In this document: piece after piece, positions 8,172 to 15,178 of the stretch
How the letters are laid out: every line of letters begins with the position of its first letter
How positions within the stretch are numbered: position 1 is the stretch's first letter
Origin: Vermamoeba vermiformis
Lineage: Eukaryota > Tubulinea > Echinamoebida
DNA length: 26,893 nucleotides
Reading direction: 5' to 3'
Assembly: GCA_045837725.1 (NCBI GenBank)
Contig: JBEWZL010000042.1
Location: forward strand, 1 to 26,893
Program-made: the position numbers and the translations under genes
Notes under the pieces: model-generated
Databases searched by the model: none
Told to the model about the DNA's origin: nothing
What the model saw: the letters and a program-made list of their open reading frames with translations, nothing else

Positions 8172-8915
8172 CTACATGCGTGTGAGAAAGCACTCCTTCT
8201 TCGTTACATGTACGTCGATGTCCGCTTTGTGCACGACCGCATGACAGAAGTTACACACCACCTTGTTGCCCATTTGTAGCTTGATTGCATGTTCGGCAGG
8301 TATTGGTCTCTGGAGGCGTGGTCGCGTTGGCTTGTAGATGTTGGTGCAGAAATTAGGCATATTTGGGATGAATTTCATTCGCCAGGGACGCACCTCATAA
8401 AGTTTTTCAATTGCTTCGGGACTTTCAGGGACTTCATAGTAACTTTTGATTGGTAGTTTCTTCCCTGTTCTTTTTTGCATTGCGAGGTGATTCGCTCTGA
8501 ACTCGGCTTGACGGGCACTGTACTTCTCCATGCAGTATTGTTGGTATTTCTCGGCTTCTTCAACTAATTTAGGTTGGCGATATCGGGCTGTCTCAATTTC
8601 AATCGGATTGTATGGTTCCAACAATTCCAAATCATAATCCCTGAACGCTGATATTCTCTCCCAGTCTCGCATCCTCGAGCGAGTGTCCCAATATCTGCGA
8701 AGGTTCTCGCAAAACTTTTCACTCGTGAACACTCGCAGTGTATCGACGCTTGCTTCACGTGCGTATTGGTACAGCCACTCACAGATACAATCCGCTTCCT
8801 CTTCGACTATCAAATCCTTTGTGTCTTGGATTATCTTGCTCAGTCTTCCCATTTGAGCTAGGAATTCCTTGTCGAACCTGAAGTACGGTTCAATCCAAAC
8901 TTTCGCTGCCGTCAT
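8172..8915 (-). CDS. Unrecognised protein with C-terminal C2HC zinc finger
   Basis: This 247-aa product is rich in aromatic and charged residues through its first 200 residues, with no known domain recognised. At the C-terminus there is a finger: CNFCHAVVHKADIDVHVTKK followed by EC, a C-x2-C ... H ... C set that would hold one zinc. Upstream lies the GCGTTAAA plus paired TATAC/TATAG promoter type shared with the next two minus-strand genes. This suggests expression at the same stage as those genes, probably early because the primase lies next to them. Confidence 0.75.
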   Translation of the reverse strand: MTAAKVWIEPYFRFDKEFLAQMGRLSKIIQDTKDLIVEEEADCICEWLYQYAREASVDTLRVFTSEKFCENLRRYWDTRSRMRDWERISAFRDYDLELLEPYNPIEIETARYRQPKLVEEAEKYQQYCMEKYSARQAEFRANHLAMQKRTGKKLPIKSYYEVPESPEAIEKLYEVRPWRMKFIPNMPNFCTNIYKPTRPRLQRPIPAEHAIKLQMGNKVVCNFCHAVVHKADIDVHVTKKECFLTRM

Positions 8916-8939
8916 TTCTAATAATTCAATTCCGTTCCA

Positions 8940-8983
8940 CTATACTACTGTATATAAAATAATAAATATTACTCTTTAACGCA
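8940..8983 (-). promoter_or_regulatory. GCGTTAAA/TATAC-type promoter module, copy 1
   Basis: On the minus strand TGCGTTAAAGAGT (8971-8983) is followed after an AT-rich spacer by TATATACAGTAGTATAG (8940-8956), then the ATG at 8915. The same order and spacing recur upstream of the genes starting at 9172 and 9652. Confidence 0.5.
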
Positions 8984-8992
8984 TGTTTGAGC

Positions 8993-9172
8993 TTACTGTT
9001 GATTCCAGTGAGCCGTTGCCGTGCTTCTGAACATTTCTGTTCTGTCTGCGTGGGCTGCCATTGCTTTGTCCATTATCGGGTCTATGTATTGTTGCGGTAT
9101 TACTCCCACGTATCCCATCGTAAATCTTACGGCCTCCTTCGTTATTTCCATCATCATTCGCTCTTCTTCCAT
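8993..9172 (-). CDS. Small unrecognised 59-aa protein
   Basis: The frame opens at an ATG 18 bases past a TATATAG box and stops with TAA, giving 59 residues. It starts MEEERMMMEITKEAVRF and continues through a glycine/proline turn (GYVGVIPQQYID) to an amphipathic helix rich in A and M. Support comes from the strong promoter module at 9190-9235, shared with its two neighbours, and from its fit between them. A longer overlapping frame on the same strand runs through the promoter and is less credible. No function can be given. Confidence 0.6.
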   Translation of the reverse strand: MEEERMMMEITKEAVRFTMGYVGVIPQQYIDPIMDKAMAAHADRTEMFRSTATAHWNQQ

Positions 9173-9189
9173 TCTTGTTTCGTGTTCGT

Positions 9190-9235
9190 CTATATACTAC
9201 GTATACAAAAAAATAATTATGACTTTTTAACGCAC
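9190..9235 (-). promoter_or_regulatory. GCGTTAAA/TATAC-type promoter module, copy 2
   Basis: On the minus strand GTGCGTTAAAAAGT (9222-9235) is followed by TTTTTTTGTATAC (9201-9213) and TATATAG (9190-9196), then the ATG at 9172. It is the clearest of the three copies. Confidence 0.55.
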
Positions 9236-9247
9236 TACATTGCACTT

Positions 9248-9652
9248 TCAATTACCTCCAGTGGAGATCAAGCCCATTTCTTCGATATGCCTCTTGAGGC
9301 GACCGACGCCTATATGAAGGGATCTCGCTATTTTTACCTGAGAAACTCGTCCTTGCCACATCGAGACTATCTTGTCGCGCATTGCCGGTGTGAGTTCTGG
9401 TGTCGCAGTCATATCTTCTGGGAATGTTGGTGGTGGTTGTGTCGCATCATAATTAGCAGCTAGTTGGTCTATTTGTCCTTCGATTCTCTTCAAGTGGTCT
9501 TGCACGAAGTTCCTGCTCTTTTTTATCATCTTTCCGATCGCGTACGGGGTCTTGCCATTCTTCGATAGATACGCGATGTATCCCAGATGTTGGTCATTTA
9601 GCTGCTTGTAGGGACGGCCCCTTCTATTTATCGTCGCATCTGTTCGTTCCAT
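9248..9652 (-). CDS. Two-helix-turn-helix DNA-binding protein
   Basis: This 134-aa protein has two probable helix-turn-helix units. The first, residues about 12-55, contains GRPYKQLNDQHLGYIAYLSK then TPYAIGKMIKKSRNFVQDHL. The second, residues about 88-128, contains LTPAMRDKIVSMWQGRVSQ then KIARSLHIGVGRLKRHI. This organisation is like transposase-type or resolvase-type tandem HTH proteins without a catalytic domain. It is a paralogue of the 6669-7118 protein. It is divergent from the primase gene, sharing the 121-base interval between them, which makes a regulator of replication-gene expression plausible. Confidence 0.78.
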   Translation of the reverse strand: MERTDATINRRGRPYKQLNDQHLGYIAYLSKNGKTPYAIGKMIKKSRNFVQDHLKRIEGQIDQLAANYDATQPPPTFPEDMTATPELTPAMRDKIVSMWQGRVSQVKIARSLHIGVGRLKRHIEEMGLISTGGN

Positions 9653-9773
9653 TTGGGTTTTGCAACTGCGTTAAAGGGTTATAAAAAATTTATTATATAC
9701 TTGTATACACAAAAAGTTGAAATTGTTCTAACGCACTTACTATCAAAACGAACTTGTTTAACACGCTTTTATA
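9653..9773. promoter_or_regulatory. Divergent promoter region between the HTH gene and the primase-helicase
   Basis: On the minus strand the interval carries GTGCGTTAGAA (9726-9736), GTATAC (9703-9708) and TATATAA further down, the third copy of the module. On the plus strand TTTTATAATG leads directly into the primase ATG. A second TGCGTTAAA lies at 9667-9675. It is the only regulatory interval serving the main replication gene. Confidence 0.55.
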
Positions 9774-12374
9774 ATGGCCTCAGAAAACAATCTTGGTTCC
9801 GTCGCGAAGAAATTAGCAGTTATGGGTATTGTCTGTCTTCCGCTCTCTAGACATGACAAGCACGGCCACGGAAAAGCCCCAATGCCTGAGAAGTGGCAAA
9901 ACTTCACCGTCCAAAAGGCTATTGAATTCGATTGGTCCAAGGCCACGAACATCGGTATCTTGACTGGTCCTTCTTCGGGAATTGTCTGCCTTGATATTGA
10001 TGTCGAAGATAGTGGATTCGAACTGTTCGCTGAGTACGAGAGGAAATTCGGCAAGCTTGTTGGTCGGTACCCTCGACAAAACACTGGTCGAAAAGGTTTG
10101 CACATCTTCGGCAAGAATGACCCGCGTTTCAAAAGTAGGTCGAAGATCATCATTGATGGTGTTGAGCATGGCTTGGACATGAAGGCCAAGGGAGGCCAAG
10201 CCGTCATCGAGCCTAGCGTTAACTGTGTTTCCGGTGGTAAGTACGAGTGGGTCGAAGGCCATTCCTTGTTCGACTACTACAAGGATGAATCCAAGCCATT
10301 GCACGAACAAATCGATGCCTTCCCTGAAAGCTTGATTGAATTCATGGTCACTCGCAAGTACAAGCGCGGCCCCGACGGAAATTTGATTCCCACTGCAGAA
10401 GCTAAGCGCACAAGAGCGAAGAAAAATCCGCAATTTCCTGGTGAACCTGCTACGGAAAAGGTTAGCGCTTCCATCGTCGTTCCTTCTTTCTCTGGTGAGA
10501 CACGTACCGTCGACCTCCAAAAAGAAAAGAAACTTATCAACCTTAGACCGCCTACTATCGAGCAAATCGAAATGATTCTTCGGTACTTGAGCACAGAGCG
10601 GTTGATGAACTACGATGAGTACATCTCTATCATCGGAAGTTTGTTCCATGCTACCGAGCACGATGAATCGTTGAACCTGAAAACCCGTGAGTTGGTCAAG
10701 GACTGGATTCGCGTTCACTACGTTGGTGAGTACGATCCTCACTGGCATGACGACAAATGGAATTCCTTGGTTCGCGAGAATGCTGGGTCTGAGAACGCAC
10801 ACTTCGGTTCACTGATTGAGAAGGCTCGCATCGACTCCCCAGGATTCGACGATGAGTTTGAGGTCAATCGCAAAGTCATTTGGGGCGCTTACACTGACGA
10901 GGAGTTGATCGAGCTTGGTATCAAACCCAAGAGACCTGCGATTATGAAGTACCTGACATGTAATCAGTTCGACCATGCGGATGCCTTCGTCGAGTTCAAC
11001 AAGAGTGATGTCGTGGTGAAGGACAAGAACGAGTGCTACATTTGGGACGATGCCAAAAAGCTCTGGAAGCAGGGTGATCACATCTCATTGATTGACAAAA
11101 TTGGCAGGTACTTGTTGAAAATGATCGCTGAATGCGAAGCTGCTAACGATAAGTGGAAATTCGGTGTCCCCGAGGCTCAGTTTAGCCTGATCGAAGGAAA
11201 AGTTCAGATGGTTTGTTGGGCGGGCAATGTATCAAGGGTTGTCATCGCGCGCATGAGACCTCTCGCTGAAGACATCAAGTTCGATAACGGCGGCGGCAAC
11301 GAACACTTCCTCCCAATCAAGGGTGGTAGAGTCGTCGACCTTCGCACTGGCGAGGTTCGTGAGCGTAGAAAGACAGACTACTTCACCATCGAATGCCCTG
11401 TCGAAATCGAAACGGACAAGGACCGAAACGCTATCGCGAAGAAGTTCGTGTTAGACATTTGCCGTGGTGACGAGGAGCTTATGTCTTACTTACAGAAATG
11501 CTTGGGCTACATGCTTACTGGTGACACGAGTGCACAGTCCTACTTCATTATGCATGGTCGCGGTGCTAACGGCAAGTCAGCCCTATTCGACTGTATGCAA
11601 GCGGTCTTGGGTGGGTTCTACACGCAAGTAAGCAAGACACTGATGCTCTCGTTGAAAGACAGTGCAGGTCGCGCCACACCCGAGCTCATGACTCTCGAGG
11701 GCAAGCGATGTGCCATCTACACGGAACTCAACGTCAGTGACACTATCTGCGATGGTATGGTCAAGAAGCTTACCGGCGAGAAATCAACTGTCGGTCGCAA
11801 ACTGTACGGCGAAGAGCGAGAACTGCCCTTGTTCGCCAAGCTCTCATTCTTGACTAACCACAAGCCCAAGGTCAAGATGGACTTTGCCATGAAGCGCCGC
11901 ACCAAGTTCATCCCATACAAAGGCCACTTCGCCAGCCGTGACGATCCTGAGTTCGTACCGGGCGTTAGTTACGAAAAGAACGTTCCGTTGGTCAACAGTA
12001 TGCTTACCGAGAATCTCAGCGCGTTCGCAACTTGGCTGGTCGAGGGAGCACAACGCTATTACGCTGAGGGCATTGACAAGCTGCCTGCGATCGTTGCCGA
12101 GGAATTGGCAAGTTACGTGGAGGAGTGTAACGAGTACGACACTCTCCAACAGTTCCTCGATGAGTCTGGCCGTGTCACGAGACTCCCGACCGACGAAGTT
12201 CAGGCCACGAAGCTACTGGCCGAGTACACACTCTGGTGTAATGGCCAACACCTCAAGCCAATGAAATCAAATGAGTTCTACGGCAAGCTCACCGAAAAAG
12301 GCTACACGAAGCGAAAGAGTCACGGTGTCATGGTGTACACCGGCCTTGGCCTGAAGTCGCGCGACGACCTGTAA
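9774..12374 (+). CDS. Prim-pol / SF3 (D5-like) primase-helicase
   Basis: This 866-aa protein would prime and unwind the element's DNA. The N-terminal 160 residues are an archaeo-eukaryotic primase (prim-pol) domain: NIGILTG near 59-65, metal-binding D74 and D76 in CLDIDV, H110 in KGLHIF, then HGLDMKAKGGQAVIEPSV and YEW. A middle region (about 260-360) looks like the linker/PriCT-type segment. D5_N-like sequence occupies about 440-580. The SF3 helicase has Walker A GRGANGKS at 595-602, Walker B region RCAIYTELN near 645-653, motif C SFLTNHKPKV near 691-700, and the arginine region MKRRTKFIPY. A winged-helix-like C-terminus follows. Order and length match NCLDV, virophage and Polinton-like virus enzymes. 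No separate PolB was seen, so this may also supply polymerase activity. Confidence 0.95.
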   Translation: MASENNLGSVAKKLAVMGIVCLPLSRHDKHGHGKAPMPEKWQNFTVQKAIEFDWSKATNIGILTGPSSGIVCLDIDVEDSGFELFAEYERKFGKLVGRYPRQNTGRKGLHIFGKNDPRFKSRSKIIIDGVEHGLDMKAKGGQAVIEPSVNCVSGGKYEWVEGHSLFDYYKDESKPLHEQIDAFPESLIEFMVTRKYKRGPDGNLIPTAEAKRTRAKKNPQFPGEPATEKVSASIVVPSFSGETRTVDLQKEKKLINLRPPTIEQIEMILRYLSTERLMNYDEYISIIGSLFHATEHDESLNLKTRELVKDWIRVHYVGEYDPHWHDDKWNSLVRENAGSENAHFGSLIEKARIDSPGFDDEFEVNRKVIWGAYTDEELIELGIKPKRPAIMKYLTCNQFDHADAFVEFNKSDVVVKDKNECYIWDDAKKLWKQGDHISLIDKIGRYLLKMIAECEAANDKWKFGVPEAQFSLIEGKVQMVCWAGNVSRVVIARMRPLAEDIKFDNGGGNEHFLPIKGGRVVDLRTGEVRERRKTDYFTIECPVEIETDKDRNAIAKKFVLDICRGDEELMSYLQKCLGYMLTGDTSAQSYFIMHGRGANGKSALFDCMQAVLGGFYTQVSKTLMLSLKDSAGRATPELMTLEGKRCAIYTELNVSDTICDGMVKKLTGEKSTVGRKLYGEERELPLFAKLSFLTNHKPKVKMDFAMKRRTKFIPYKGHFASRDDPEFVPGVSYEKNVPLVNSMLTENLSAFATWLVEGAQRYYAEGIDKLPAIVAEELASYVEECNEYDTLQQFLDESGRVTRLPTDEVQATKLLAEYTLWCNGQHLKPMKSNEFYGKLTEKGYTKRKSHGVMVYTGLGLKSRDDL

Positions 12375-12483
12375 ATAAATATTATTATTTTTTGTTTTGC
12401 CTAGGGCTTGCTTATTTTTATCTAGTGGGGAGGGCTTGGGGAGCCCCTAATTATTACGATTTATGCGAGGGTACCGATAAAAA

Positions 12484-12650
12484 TATCTAGCGGGGGAGGC
12501 CGGGGAGACGGGGGAGGCATTGCAAACAGTATTTCCGTATACGCCCGTACACGTGCGTGGTGGCGCGTGGAATGAGCAGTGTGATGATTGATTTTCTGAT
12601 ATATACTTTTGACTAGGTCTCCCCCCCTCCCCGGCCTCCCCCGCTAGATA
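12484..12650. repeat. 24-bp perfect inverted repeat (inner pair of the G/C-rich array)
   Basis: 12484-12507 and 12627-12650 are exact reverse complements; the core is TCTAGCGGGGGAGGCCGGGG. The loop is about 119 bases. An outer, imperfect pair lies at 12427-12447 (GGGGAGGGCTTGGGGAG) and 12677-12696. A further pair sharing CTTATTTTTATCTAG lies near 12401-12432 and 12636-12668. The G-runs could fold as G-quadruplexes. Confidence 0.75.
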
Positions 12651-12874
12651 AAAATAAGTGAAGCCTAGATATACAAGGGCCTCCCCAAGCCTCCCCCGCC
12701 CTCCCCCGTTAAAAATATCAGTAAAATTACCTGAGACGAGATTGGACCGAGATGACGACAAACCAACGACGAATAACATACAATCACCTGCGCATTCCTC
12801 GTGCGGACGGTAATAAATAATATGGGACGTGTGTGGTGCCTAGTAAGGGGCCGCGTTAACAAAATAAAAAAATA

Positions 12875-12948
12875 AGAAGTGCGCTTCTGAAAATCAGAAG
12901 TGAGCTGCTGAAAAAATCAGAAGCTAGCTGCTAGAAGCTAGTTTCTAG
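12875..12948. repeat. Three short iteron-like repeats
   Basis: Three tandem units of about 21-23 bases, each beginning AGAAG: at 12875, 12896 and 12919. The shared pattern is AGAAGTG.GCT.CTGAAAA-ATC, the third being most diverged (AGAAGCTAGCTGCTAG). Each unit has a small internal dyad. They resemble initiator-binding iterons and lie in the non-coding region downstream of the primase-helicase. Confidence 0.5.
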
Positions 12949-13074
12949 CCAATAGCGGATAGTCGCTGGGAGATTTCGGTTCGCAGACAAAAAAGTTTGG
13001 AAATAGTAGTCGGTTAGTTTCATAGTAGGAGGTCCGCTCAGCACCACGTTTTTGTTTGTATTTTTTTGCGAGTA

Positions 13075-13623
13075 ATGGCAGCGCACCCGAATCACAGATA
13101 TGCAGAGTCCCAATATATTAATGACGAGCTCGGGTGTCGCGCAAGAGTGCGAGGAGCATGGTGTGGAAAGAACCCAGTCCACCCAACAAGTCAATATTGC
13201 AAATCGCACAATAAGAATAGGTCGATAATACTGCCCAAAGAAGTGTACGACCACCTTGCAAGACGGAATGCATTACCGTTCGAAGAGCTCCAGAGACCAC
13301 AAAGAGCTATCGAACGAGAGGAGTCAAGGATAGAAGAAATATCAGACGAAGATAGCGAAGAAGCACCGAGCGGAATGATGTCGCCGAAAGAAAAGAGACT
13401 AATGCTCAACAAAGAGGAGCTAATGAAAAGAGTGCAACGGCTTCAAGAAGAGATAACGAAGGAAAGGAAGCTAAGACGAGCAGAAGCAGTTGTAAAAGAA
13501 TTGAAACCTTCGTTCTGGGAAGGAGTACGAGACAAACTCGAGTTCCCATCATTCCTAATGATACTGAAGACAGTGGTAGTGCTCGCCTTGATGTACATGA
13601 TCAAGATATTGATATTCTATTAG
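13075..13623 (+). CDS. Zinc-knuckle / coiled-coil / tail-anchored membrane protein
   Basis: This 182-aa product is called from the first ATG; a TTG frame nine bases upstream starts in the T-tract. The N-terminus holds a C-C-C-H knuckle (C21, C30, C42, H45; C-x8-C-x11-C-x2-H) of the type repeated in the 7773-8111 protein. Residues about 75-100 are acidic (EESRIEEISDEDSEEAP). Residues about 105-145 form a coiled coil (LNKEELMKRVQRLQEEITKE). The last 25 residues are a transmembrane anchor (MILKTVVVLALMYMIKIL) ending almost at the C-terminus. The layout suggests a tail-anchored protein holding a nucleic-acid or protein-binding head at a membrane. No family was recognised. Confidence 0.75.
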   Translation: MAAHPNHRYAESQYINDELGCRARVRGAWCGKNPVHPTSQYCKSHNKNRSIILPKEVYDHLARRNALPFEELQRPQRAIEREESRIEEISDEDSEEAPSGMMSPKEKRLMLNKEELMKRVQRLQEEITKERKLRRAEAVVKELKPSFWEGVRDKLEFPSFLMILKTVVVLALMYMIKILIFY

Positions 13624-13841
13624 ACTCGCAAATACAAAAAGAACGCCGCGAGACCATTCTCGGTTCGGAGAGTGGTAGGCACCGGTCTGGGGAGACTGGA
13701 GCCCGTCAGTGCGACTCGCTCGGAGTTAATCTGATGTACGCGGTGGAAATCAAAACAAACAAAAACAACCAAAACTAAAAAGAAATAAACCTGAGTTGGG
13801 GTGCGGGGTTGGAGTAGGCGGCGAGCCAAGCGGGTGAGAGT

Positions 13842-14129
13842 TCAGAAGTCCTCAAAGTCAAGGTCGAGCAAGGCTTGAAGTTCGTCCCGGGGAACGATGC
13901 CGTGAGCAAGGTAGTCGTGTCCGAATAAATCTCGAAGCAAACTGTCGCTGACGACACCGGAGTCAATATCAGAAATCAAGTCAACAACTTGCTGACGGGA
14001 AAGAAAGGTTTCGGACTCGCCAACAACGCAACAAAGAGCAGAGAAGTCGAAATCCTCGTCGTCAACTTCAGGTAGGAAGAAAGAGAAGGTGTTATGAGGA
14101 GCGGTGAGAGTACTGTTGGGTTTAGGCAT
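13842..14129 (-). CDS. Small acidic protein of unknown function
   Basis: This 95-aa product is strongly acidic (PEVDDEDFDFSAL, LLDLDFEDF), with a predicted helical middle (SRQQVVDLISDIDS). There are no basic clusters, membrane spans or zinc ligands beyond a CC pair. Such acidic proteins often mimic DNA or bind transcription machinery; that is speculation here. Its promoter includes TATAAAAGGCC at 14139-14149, part of a 40-base unit duplicated upstream of the next minus-strand gene, so the two are probably co-regulated. Confidence 0.65.
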   Translation of the reverse strand: MPKPNSTLTAPHNTFSFFLPEVDDEDFDFSALCCVVGESETFLSRQQVVDLISDIDSGVVSDSLLRDLFGHDYLAHGIVPRDELQALLDLDFEDF

Positions 14130-14138
14130 TTGCTCGTG

Positions 14139-14178
14139 TATAAAAGGCCAAAACGAAAAAATAGCCGTTCATAAATCG
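14139..14178 (-). promoter_or_regulatory. Duplicated 40-base promoter unit, copy A
   Basis: The 40 bases here and the 41 bases at 14799-14839 differ at only about four positions. The shared core is ATAGCCGTTCATAAAT plus AACGAAAA and AAGGCC next to a TATA box. Each copy lies directly upstream of a minus-strand start (14129 and 14788). A weaker third match (GGCC...ATGCCGTTCAT) is at about 14877-14898. In this copy the distal edge reaches the stop codon of the next gene. Confidence 0.65.
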
Positions 14179-14179
14179 C

Positions 14180-14788
14180 TCAATCGCGCGAGGGTAGCTT
14201 GACGCCAATGATCTCATCGTAGAGCTTATTGCAATTGACCTCCAATGAGTCTTTGTTGGTGATGAATTCGGTGAGCTTGGACGTGATGTCCTCGCCAAGG
14301 GACTCAATCACATCCCTGCTCATTGCGGCAATAGTGTTAGCGAGAATACCAGTAGCGAGAAGACCGGCGGAAGTGTTGCGTGCTTTGATGAGTTGGACGA
14401 GGTACTGACGAAGGAACTTAAGATAGTCATTGAAAGGAAGGACGATTTGGAAAGAAGGAATGATCATGGACATAGCTAAGACTTCGTGCTCAGTAGGAGC
14501 ATCGGGTTTGTTAAGCGAGGAAACAACTTGGTTTATCTTACGGTATTCGTCAGGGTGCATACGTTCAGGGAACCGCAGGTAACATTCAACACCTACAAAG
14601 CTAGTCATAGCATGTGGCACATGACGGGCAAGCTCTGCGACTCTTACCAAGTCGTTGTATGTCCTCGACTGCTGGTATAATTGCCAGGCGGCTTTGAACT
14701 GGTCAAATTTCGAAAGGTCGCCAGTAAACATCTGCGTCAATCCTGAGGATTGCGCGAAATCCTTCGCCTTTTGAATGTGTGCGTCCAT
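14180..14788 (-). CDS. Helical protein, diverged paralogue of the protein at 15937-16518
   Basis: This 202-aa all-helical protein starts at the ATG after a TATAG box in the duplicated promoter unit; the GTG one codon earlier is not used. The segment ECYLRFPERMHPDEYRK and the later TEHEVLAMSMIIPSF line up with EANIRYPDIVDEKTKES and TEQDFACMLMTYGAI of the plus-strand gene at 15937. They share the initial F-K...Y pattern and a similar length. The pair looks like an old duplication, now in opposite orientation. There is no membrane span, metal site or known domain. Confidence 0.75.
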   Translation of the reverse strand: MDAHIQKAKDFAQSSGLTQMFTGDLSKFDQFKAAWQLYQQSRTYNDLVRVAELARHVPHAMTSFVGVECYLRFPERMHPDEYRKINQVVSSLNKPDAPTEHEVLAMSMIIPSFQIVLPFNDYLKFLRQYLVQLIKARNTSAGLLATGILANTIAAMSRDVIESLGEDITSKLTEFITNKDSLEVNCNKLYDEIIGVKLPSRD

Positions 14789-14798
14789 CACTGAAGTC

Positions 14799-14839
14799 TA
14801 TACAAAGGCCCAAACGAAAATATAGCCGTTCATAAATTG
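14799..14839 (-). promoter_or_regulatory. Duplicated 40-base promoter unit, copy B
   Basis: This is the second copy of the unit described at 14139-14178, with TATAC/TATAG at its gene-proximal edge. It drives the helical-protein gene starting at 14788. Confidence 0.65.
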
Positions 14840-14945
14840 TGTGTCTTTTCATGCCACAATCGCCTGGACAAAAAGAAGGCCAAGGTCAGGTAAATGCCGT
14901 TCATGGCCGAGAAGGGCCGAAGTCCTTTAATAAAGGATAATCGGC

Positions 14946-15131
14946 CTATGATCGTGAGTCCTGGGCAAAATGAGGGCCGCACAAGTGATGGCAATCAGGA
15001 CAATGACTAACTGCACGCACCACGAGTTGTATGGGCCTTTCGTTGAGAGTAAAGTCGGTTTGATTCTTTCGAGTAACCTTCGGTCGAGTGGCACGCAACC
15101 ACTGTCGTGTGTCTTCAATCCAATCACTCAT
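14946..15131 (-). CDS. Small protein with CPxC / CGPH cluster
   Basis: This 61-aa product starts at the first ATG on this strand after TATATATA; a longer TTG-initiated frame is less likely. The N-terminal half is basic (TRQWLRATRPKVTRKNQ) and the C-terminal half carries SHCPDCHHLCGPHF, enough cysteine and histidine to bind one zinc. It is divergent from the gene starting at 15179, with one TATATATA box between them. No family was recognised. It is short and rests on promoter context and the cysteine cluster, so confidence is moderate. Confidence 0.5.
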   Translation of the reverse strand: MSDWIEDTRQWLRATRPKVTRKNQTDFTLNERPIQLVVRAVSHCPDCHHLCGPHFAQDSRS

Positions 15132-15178
15132 CTGCTGATTTGTGTCCAATATTTTGTGTCAGTATATATACAGTAAAG
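15132..15178. promoter_or_regulatory. Shared bidirectional TATA region
   Basis: This 47-base interval between divergent starts (15131 minus, 15179 plus) contains one palindromic GTATATATAC at 15162-15171. It is placed about 8 bases before the plus-strand ATG and about 30 before the minus-strand ATG. Confidence 0.55.

Larger units (their letters stand above)
12375..13074. other. 700-base non-coding region with inverted G/C-rich array: candidate replication origin
   Basis: No credible gene lies here. It contains G-rich units on the left half and their C-rich counterparts on the right half. Units resembling ATCTAGCGGGGGAGG occur at about 12419-12433 and 12485-12499 (direct), and 12635-12649 and 12690-12712 (inverted), around a centre near 12567. 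Farther right are short iterons (12875-12948). Its position next to the primase-helicase gene supports an origin, though it could also be a transcription insulator. Confidence 0.5.

Noticed and set aside
9813-10802. Long antisense frame (329 codons) within the primase-helicase gene
   Set aside because: It is the mirror of a codon-biased gene whose prim-pol motifs are clear on the plus strand. No promoter or motif on the minus strand.
13660-13740. Possible tRNA (GGTTCGG and TGGTAGG words)
   Set aside because: The B-box-like word precedes the A-box-like word and no cloverleaf can be drawn.
13620-13829. 69-codon minus-strand frame between convergent genes
   Set aside because: No promoter unit of the element's usual types and no motif. 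It probably reflects low stop density in GC-richer spacer.
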